NCBI RefSeq assembly: GCF_000003605.2
Contig: NW_003135837.1
Location: 361,736 to 376,509 of the forward strand
Reading direction: 5' to 3'
Source of the DNA: Saccoglossus kowalevskii
Taxonomy: Eukaryota > Hemichordata > Enteropneusta > Harrimaniidae
Length of the DNA stretch: 14,774 nucleotides
Shown: positions 9,937 to 14,774 of the stretch, piece by piece
Layout: each line of letters starts with the position of its first letter
How positions within the stretch are numbered: position 1 is the stretch's first letter
Notes under the pieces: model-generated
Databases searched by the model: none
Seen by the model: only the letters and a program-made list of their open reading frames with translations
Told to the model about the DNA's origin: nothing
Position numbers and translations under genes: made by a program

Positions 9937-10404
9937 AACAAGTTTTATTTGAGTAAATACAATATTACTAAAATTACGATTAATAAAATATTGACGGCCA
10001 TTGCAATTGAATGCCAATGATTCCAGCTTCGGATAGAGAAGTATATCATTGTGAATTGTATCAAAGACTGGGAGGCCCAAAAGAACTAATTTACCAGACA
10101 CTAGAACGACACATAATATCATTAATTTTATTGCATTTTTATTTTTGATATAGCCAGATTAGAAATGCAATTTCTCTGAAAGGTTGACATACATTATTTG
10201 TTATCTTTACGTTTGTTAATTATCATCATAGACTTTAAGTAGAGAAGTATTTAATGTCACTAAATAGAAGACCGCCAATAATTTCCCTGAGACAGTTTGA
10301 ATTGATTCAAATGTTGCTCTACTGAGCATTATGGGCGAGAGTATCTCAATGTATATAATGGGAATACTTTTATCACCCTGGAAGCACAATAAATTTAACG
10401 TCAA
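9937..10404 (-). pseudogene. LINE reverse transcriptase relic, N-terminal half through palm motif A
   Basis: This is the upstream half of the reverse-transcriptase relic. It copied element RNA into DNA at the target site in the living element. The frame runs from about 10404 to the stop at 9934-9936 and is broken by stops at 10216, 10207, 10201 and 10159. The clearest piece is 'KLVLLGLP-VFDTIHNDILL' (10092-10036): the family has LLDLSAAFDTIDHDILL here, so one residue appears lost and the two positions after 'FDTI' changed. The catalytic aspartate of motif A is still encoded at 10062-10060. After it, 'KLESLAFN' and 'YFINR' fit the family's RLES..G..G...WF.SYL. Upstream, 'SGYIKNKN' fits the QSGYRKNHS region. 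The YADD box (motif C) is missing, so the product could not be active. A TTCCAG that resembles a splice acceptor at 10385-10380 is probably coincidental. Confidence 0.72.
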
Positions 10405-10444
10405 TGTTGTTAAATGTTATTTTTGTATTTTTATTAGGATTCAT

Positions 10445-10463
10445 GTCAATAATAATTATTGAC
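10445..10463. repeat. 19-base palindrome
   Basis: GTCAATAAT and ATTATTGAC flank a single central A at 10454. It lies next to the upstream end of the recognisable LINE relic, which may be coincidence. Confidence 0.85.
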
Positions 10464-10641
10464 TTTTCCATTCCATGTCATCCAGCAAACAATTAAGATA
10501 CAAAGAAATAACCCCACCATAGAAACCAGTGTAAAAATGCCAATATATACCATTTCCCATGACATATAGCCACTTGTATCTCGCAAAATCGTCTAGAAAC
10601 CCATTTTTTGTTTGCATTATCGGTAGTCTGGTGGTGTGAAC
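10459..10641 (-). other. Unidentified 61-codon open frame, hydrophobic and Trp/Tyr-rich
   Basis: A stop-to-stop frame (TGA at 10642-10644, TAA at 10456-10458) lies just upstream of the LINE relic, in the same minus-strand frame but without LINE-like motifs. Its middle is hydrophobic and aromatic ('KWLYVMGNGIYWHFYTGFYG') and ends in an acidic-tryptophan motif, 'LLDDMEWKS'. A hydrophobic segment followed by an LL(D/E)(D/E).GW(S/K) turn is reminiscent of the first membrane segment of major-facilitator transporters, but the likeness is short and by eye only. There is no good start codon context, no clear splice pair, and a frame of this length is expected by chance here. It could be an exon, a gene relic, an unconserved part of the LINE, or nothing. 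Confidence 0.15.
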
Positions 10642-10649
10642 TCATAATG

Positions 10650-11690
10650 AGGAAAGCGTGACATACAATCTTTAATTCGGCTCAAACATCTTTAACGGTA
10701 ATCACTGGAGAAGTAATCGTGATCGTGGTTATCCTTTTTCCATAATAACGAATGATAATCAGTGCGTAAGATAACGCTCTATATATGTCTGAATATCTTA
10801 TTAGTTTTTAAACGCCTCATTCAATACGTAAGACTAACAACATCTCACGTGATTACGAAAACAACTTTCATTATACTATGCTGTACTTAGCACAATGTCG
10901 GTAGTGACGGAAATGTGGTGGTCGTTTCAGTATCGCATACACATTGCATTAGACTCATTGATCCCGTGTTCAAGGCAACTTGAATACGAATTTAGTGTCA
11001 CCGCATTAACGTTTCCCCAGCTGTCTCGTCAGTGGCATATGATGTTGATGGTATAAGCAAACGCTATCTAAGCTCATAAATGTGAAATGGAATGTAAAAA
11101 CCAACGAAAGCTAAATTGATGAAAAGAGATCAAATAGTATACTCTTACTCTGGGACGTTTCCTGAATAAGATGCGAAACTTGTGAAATAAATCACATTTA
11201 TAAAACAAGGATATGGTTTTTATGAGAATTCCACTGACAGATTGTGCGCTCATCCTTGTTGTCATAACAGACACAAATGCCAGTGGAATTCAATTTTGAA
11301 TAAGATGAGTGGTGCACTGTGTCACAGTGTGTCTTCTTCATTTACATCGATAAAATATAGCAATTACTGCAGGTGTGTAATTACTACCTACTGTTCATTC
11401 CAATTAGAGAACGTGCCACAGATCAATTACATATAATTGTGATATATAAGTAAAGCGTGATATTTGATATATTATCAAATACCAATGTACGTGAGCTGTC
11501 GGTAACAATGACTGATTGATCGATCATCTATCAGAAAAAAAGAACACAATGGATAAACGACCACATATTTATTTTTTTAAATAATTGCGTTTTAAAAAGG
11601 TACCACCTCGTTTGATATAAACATATTACTCAAGATATAACCATGTAAAATGTACACATATTACTAAAGTTATCACCCACTCTTTCCGTG
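10650..11690. other. No gene seen
   Basis: No reading frame here shows family motifs. I looked on the minus strand for the LINE's endonuclease domain upstream of the relic and did not find it. CACTGTGTCACAGTG (11315-11329) and TGATCGATCA (11517-11526) are short palindromes at chance level. Confidence 0.5.
11226..11291. repeat. Inverted pair of 11-mers around a 44-base spacer
   Basis: GAATTCCACTG (11226-11236) and CAGTGGAATTC (11281-11291) are exact reverse complements. The spacer shows no further pairing. A small foldback or chance pair. Confidence 0.7.
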
Positions 11691-11857
11691 ATTTTGCTTG
11701 GACAACGTGAAAATCAAGTGAGTGCCGAGTAGTTGTCATTTTGTTGAAATCGGTCATGCCGGGCGGACCGTGGAAAACTATGACGCACGACGTAATTATG
11801 AGAAATAAAATAAAATCATCAGTGAGAGGTCGTTATTGAGAGACTTAGCCTCTCAAG

Positions 11858-11893
11858 ATGGAAACGTATTTGACATTTCGCGCTGGACATTCG
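11858..11893 (+). CDS. Candidate first coding exon (12 codons) of an unidentified two-exon gene
   Basis: The ATG at 11858 sits in 'CTCAAGATGGAA', with A at -3 and G at +4, a good animal initiation context. Twelve codons (METYLTFRAGHS) follow and end in TCG, directly before GTAAGT at 11894-11899, an exact 5' splice-site hexamer with G at the last exon base. The exon would end in phase 0. Upstream, about 11740-11795 is GC-richer than its surroundings (29 of 50 bases in the sample I counted) and holds CRE-like TGACG and ACGTAA half-sites, which would suit a promoter; no TATA box is obvious. Read through without splicing, the frame stops after 25 codons. GTAAGT occurs about ten times on this strand, so the donor alone means little; the combination with ATG context and local GC is the reason to list it. 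I do not recognise the peptide. Confidence 0.25.
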
Positions 11894-11970
11894 GTAAGTT
11901 GTCATCTTGTAACGTTATCCATGAGGTTCACTTGACATACCTCGACGCAGCATCACCGTCATCTTTTTTT

Positions 11971-11984
11971 TCACTTGCAAGTGA
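11971..11984. repeat. 14-bp perfect palindrome with paired CACTTG/CAAGTG sites
   Basis: TCACTTGCAAGTGA is self-complementary and lies 78 bases downstream of the candidate splice donor. CACTTG and CAAGTG match E-box and NK2-type half-sites. Its position in a possible first intron would suit a regulatory site, but chance is a sufficient explanation. Confidence 0.4.
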
Positions 11985-12667
11985 TTTAACGTACAATTTC
12001 GGCATATAGCGTATATGCTTTTAGTGCCTGCATTTCGGTAATGGTTGTTACAAATTGATACTGAAAATAAAAATCATCGAAAAAAAATCGATAGATATAG
12101 CTATCGTTTTAATGACATAATCATATTGTATAAACAGTTCACTGCAATGGAGCACAACGTTGTGTGACAATGCTAGTATGCCACGTTGCATTACTGGAAT
12201 GTGTTATTGATCCAAAGTAAAGTTAAAATTAATCACATGATCTCTTTACATAACATTTAGAACGCTGCGCAATGACCGTTATGATTGATGTACTAGGAAA
12301 TAACCTCCTCCTCTCAGCAACTTGTTTGAACTGAATCTGAACAACAGAACTGATTAGCTTTCTAACGCAGGGTCTGTTAAGCTCTATTGTTAGATGAGGA
12401 ATTGACTATTTTGAGACTTGTCATCGACAAGGTACATGTGGAATTGTTTGCAATCAGCGCTCTGTGTGATCCATAAGTGATTAGACTTACATTTCATTGA
12501 CCATAAGCTGGGAGTTTTTCTAAAATGTGTTTTTGTCTTAATGTATTACTGCGTACTGTCCCAGCTATATGGTATGCAATTAATTAGATATAACCAAACC
12601 TGTATACACTAGTGACTGAAAATGTTTCACATTATAACTCGATGATATCATAGTGCTGATATTGGTA

Positions 12668-12745
12668 ATAGTGGTGACCGAGTTGAAGCCACGGAGTGTG
12701 CAGCTAGGCGATTTGATGACGTGGTCGCCAGTTCGAATAACGTTC
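12668..12745 (+). mobile_element. Possible relic of a tRNA-derived SINE head
   Basis: TGACCGAGTTGAAGCC at 12675-12690 resembles the A box and D arm of leucine/serine-type tRNAs (TGGCCGAGTGGTTAAGGC). CAGTTCGAATA at 12729-12739 resembles the B box (GGTTCGAATCC). Their spacing of about 54 bases fits a tRNA with a variable arm. The D and T stems no longer pair, so this is not a working tRNA gene. A degraded SINE head is possible, and chance is also possible. An imperfect inverted pair (12741-12751 and 12816-12826, 10 of 11) follows it. Confidence 0.2.
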
Positions 12746-13329
12746 AGTTTGTTGTATATGTATCATTACGTTTCCTATGAGTTATGTAATTCTAATTTCC
12801 CTTCATTCAACTATTCAGACTGAACGAAAGGTGGGTTTATCTTGACCATTTATGGACACCTAACTCAGGATCAAACACTCCAAACTATTAGCAAATAGTT
12901 CATCAAGTATAACTTGTATTTAACTTAATTTCAAATCTCTGTGCAAACATTGGGGAATGGAGAATATTTAATAAATAGAAAAGATTCATTGTCTTTTTTA
13001 AACTGTTCACCGGTATGTTGGAAATAGTTAATTATATATCTTCGTAGATATCACACAGGCACATGAGTACGAACATCATTTGGAATGTCAGACCCTCTGA
13101 ATTGCCATATTTTATATAGTCCGTCAACCAACAATAATATAACTCATAACTTCGTTTGTGATTGTTACTTTATGTGGGAACTAACAGAAATTGAATTGGA
13201 AAGTGTCTGCGTTGGTTCTAAGCTTAATTTAGTAAATTGAATGACTACGTAAAGCGGATGCTCAGATGTCTTGGTTGCTCAATCAAAGTCTGTTCTAATA
13301 TAATAAAAATAGCAGCATGAATTAACCAG

Positions 13330-13608
13330 AATCTAATGTGTTCTCGAAATTATAATCAAATTCTCGCACTGGAAATGCCAAAAAGAACTGTATTGAATGT
13401 TGGCACAACCCGTATTCTTGATCCGGAAACACGAATGTTAAATGGATTCATGAGCAGAGTACACAATTATTTCAAGGCGGATGCACATATGGCTATTCAA
13501 GTGAACAGTCAGCAGATTGAACTTGGCCATGTGCGAAATGAATTCTACCTAAGAACAACAGTCACGACCGCGGCCATTGATAAGGATAACAACAAATTGT
13601 CAAAGTAG
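13330..13608 (+). CDS. Candidate terminal coding exon, 92 codons, unidentified protein
   Basis: The frame is open from an AG at 13328-13329 ('TTAACCAG') to TAG at 13606-13608, with an internal ATG at 13336. The peptide is charged and mixed, unlike most frames of this AT-rich window: 'KRTVLNVGTTRILDPETR' and 'QQIELGHVRNEFYLRTT' are typical. It has GC-rich codons such as GCG, ACG and ACC, and a polar 'DKDNNKLSK' end. Read as an exon it starts in phase 0, which matches the candidate first exon at 11858-11893 across an intron of 1436 bp; the joined product would be 104 residues. The acceptor is weak, with no real pyrimidine tract. An AATAAA lies 192 bases after the stop. No signal peptide, membrane segment or known domain is visible. 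About two frames of 90 codons are expected here by chance, so it may be a relic or nothing. Confidence 0.3.
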   Translation, partial: NLMCSRNYNQILALEMPKRTVLNVGTTRILDPETRMLNGFMSRVHNYFKADAHMAIQVNSQQIELGHVRNEFYLRTTVTTAAIDKDNNKLSK

Positions 13609-13799
13609 CTACCTTCATAACTATGTGGAACTAGACTATTTAAGTTTCTACAATGTATTTAGATTAAACCATTTCACAATCTTATACAATATTGATGATA
13701 CAATAATGAACACTGAATAATTTATTAACCATGCGTTTATCTGTGAGCATTATTTCGCCGAGACAAATTGCTTATCGTACTAAATGCGCAAATGTGTTA

Positions 13800-13805
13800 A
13801 ATAAA
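13800..13805 (+). promoter_or_regulatory. Possible polyadenylation signal AATAAA
   Basis: AATAAA lies 192 bases downstream of the TAG that ends the frame at 13330-13608, with AT-rich sequence and a T-rich patch after it. The spacing suits a short 3' untranslated region. The hexamer is frequent in sequence this AT-rich, so it supports the gene model only weakly. Confidence 0.2.
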
Positions 13806-13818
13806 GATAAAATGTTAA

Positions 13819-14133
13819 AGTAATTTAACTTCAAGTACTATTAGTTATAATTGCAAAGCAGTAATAGTTTATAACACAACTGTACAGACCGACGCCACAT
13901 ATACCATAGATTCAAATGCCCGCCGAGATCTCGTTAAGCTAAGAGAGCCGCGCGACTTGATTTATAAAGGCGTTTGAAATATGTTGGTTACATAGATCAC
14001 TGGAACAATGACGATTGAAGAGGATAGAATTATGTTTTGGGGGAAAATACACGTCACGTAGATCTCTCGCTCTCGAATAGATACAGTGGTAATATGCGTA
14101 TTGGGTTTATTGATCGTGTCTTGGTGGCGGTAA
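13819..14133 (+). other. CpG-rich patch with a protein-like but interrupted frame
   Basis: About 13888-13975 is much richer in GC and CpG than its surroundings. The plus frame from 13819 is open for 52 codons to TGA at 13975, with a charged run 'NARRDLVKLREPRDLIYKG' encoded by the CpG-rich part. After stops at 13975, 13993 and 14059 the same frame continues with 'TMTIEEDRIMFWGKIHVT'. It shares phase with the frames at 13330-13608 and 14392-14586. I recognise no family. It may be a gene relic, an old transposon piece or a regulatory CpG patch; the minus strand of the same stretch is also open (13962-14225), which weakens the coding reading. Confidence 0.2.
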
Positions 14134-14716
14134 ATATAAACCACGCGATCCGATAACCAGTAAGTTTCACAGGTCAGGTGAACTAGAGCAGAACTAAATG
14201 ATTTCTTGAGAGAACTCATTGGCAATACATTCTGTTTGATCTAGCATGTTCTTGTTAGTATTGGATGAGTTGATAATTGTTTCATATCGACCGGCATTAC
14301 ATCATTATTTGTAAGTGAAATGAATGAGTGCTAGGTATTTATCCCTCCATTGACATCTGTACATTAGAATGTAGTTTTTAAAATTATTAGTATGCCAAAA
14401 TATATAAGTGACAATATTAATATTCTACCAACATGTGCATCTGACAACTTTTATTTTATCAAACGCCTTGAAGGTAATGCTTTGAATGCTTTGCTGAGAA
14501 ACGTGACGCATGGAGGGAATATTGTAGTTTGGATCTTTCCGGTGTTATACACAACGCACGCTTTATTACCCTTGCTTGGTGTGTAGATTTTATAACTTCG
14601 GGAAATGGCAACTTCTACTAAATATTTATCCCAATAAAAGCTTGACATATTTACACCTCAGTATATACAACGTACATACACATTACAAGCGTTTTTACCA
14701 GAGCTTTGTGTTAAAG

Positions 14717-14762
14717 CGGGAGGGTCGTCACCCGCGCACGCGCAAGAATTGAGTCCCATGCG
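14717..14762. promoter_or_regulatory. GC/CpG-rich patch at the right edge with an exact NRF1 motif
   Basis: The last 60 bases turn sharply GC-rich. CGCGCACGCGCA at 14733-14744 matches the NRF1 consensus YGCGCAYGCGCR at all 12 positions, and CATGCG follows at 14758-14763. A GCGGGAGGG (14716-14724) resembles GC-box or E2F-like elements. NRF1 sites in animals sit close to transcription starts of housekeeping and mitochondrial genes, so a promoter may lie here or just beyond the window. Direction and gene are unknown. Confidence 0.4.
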
Positions 14763-14774
14763 ATGATAACAACA

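Larger units (their letters stand above)
9370..10440 (-). mobile_element. Degraded CR1/L2-like non-LTR retrotransposon (LINE), reverse-transcriptase part
   Basis: Read on the minus strand in one frame, this stretch follows the domain order of a CR1/L2-type LINE reverse transcriptase. In order come a thumb-proximal 'FESIQT..KLL' block (10311-10279), 'YLVTL..SLLKV' (10266-10231), 'SGYIKNKN' (10158-10135), palm motif A 'FDTIHNDILL' (10065-10036), 'LDYGNALL' (9918-9895), 'TAARL' (9843-9829), 'NFKIM' (9762-9748), 'SSELIHF' (9714-9694) and a C-terminal 'KRDYEFIFDEA' (9417-9385). In this family such blocks correspond to the NYRPVSNL, QSGYRKNHS, AFDTIDHDILL, RLDYCNALL, QNAAARL, LHWLPV..RI.FKI and LSELI..Y regions. 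Nine in-frame stops and the loss of the part between motif A and LDY make it a dead, 5'-truncated copy. I see no endonuclease domain, no clear 3' tail repeat and no target-site duplication, so both ends are approximate. The recognition is by eye from motif order; the family assignment (CR1 against L2 or a relative) is inference. Confidence 0.78.
11900..13329. other. No exon seen; possible intron of the tentative two-exon gene
   Basis: Apart from the palindrome and the SINE-like relic, this stretch is AT-rich without coding pattern. An imperfect hairpin, CGATAG...CTATCG, lies near 12089-12106. If the gene model is right, this is its 1436-bp intron together with the donor at 11894. Confidence 0.35.

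Noticed and set aside
10036-10092. 'LGLPVF' on the minus strand resembles the GLPVFNT segment of succinyl-CoA ligase alpha.
   Set aside because: The flanks do not match that enzyme, while the same residues fit palm motif A of the LINE (LLDLSAAFDTIDHDILL) with consistent neighbours on both sides.
11813-11835. CAGTGA as the loop of an iron-responsive element upstream of the candidate ATG.
   Set aside because: The five bases on each side do not pair and the bulged C is missing.
13962-14225. An 87-codon minus frame as a gene.
   Set aside because: No motif, Ser/Ile/Thr-rich shadow-like composition, and length is near chance expectation.
1-14774. CRISPR array, bacterial operon, rRNA or prophage-type system.
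   Set aside because: There are no regularly spaced identical repeats, no ribosome-binding-site and ORF arrays and no rRNA-like conserved stretch; the sequence has the look of animal non-coding DNA.

Overview
This window looks like animal nuclear DNA, most likely from an invertebrate. It is about two-thirds A+T by eye, CpG is still common, and there is no operon-like packing, no long reading frame and no rRNA or intact tRNA gene. Its one confident fossil is a CR1/L2-type LINE, a family of animal genomes. A mollusc-like marine invertebrate would fit the repeats, but that is only an impression. I estimated by hand that stop codons at this base composition should leave about twenty frames of 60 codons or more by chance. 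That is about what the window holds, so open frames alone are not evidence here.

Layout. From 1 to about 7850 I see no gene: AT-rich sequence with microsatellites, several short perfect tandem duplications, a CCAAT/RFX-like motif cluster at 1842-1976 and a GC-rich hairpin patch near 5765-5860. From about 7900 to 8400 there is a decayed interspersed repeat with related 'GCCATTCxGCCAT' sub-units. From about 10440 down to 9370, on the minus strand, lies a degraded CR1/L2-like LINE reverse transcriptase. It carries nine in-frame stops and an internal deletion that removed the YADD-box part, yet all recognisable pieces share one frame. An unidentified hydrophobic frame lies just upstream at 10459-10641 (minus).

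The right third is the only part that hints at a gene. A GC-richer stretch (about 11740-11795) is followed by an ATG in good context and, 12 codons on, an exact GTAAGT donor (11894). A phase-compatible 92-codon exon-like frame lies at 13330-13608, with an AATAAA at 13800. This two-exon model is tentative and I recognise no family in it. A possible tRNA-derived SINE relic (12668-12745) would lie in the intron. A CpG-rich patch follows at 13888-13975, and the window ends in a GC-rich patch with an exact NRF1 consensus (14733-14744), as if a promoter lies at or just past the right edge.

I found no CRISPR array, defence system or other clearly new system. The LINE fossil is the most secure result; most other findings are hypotheses with stated tests.
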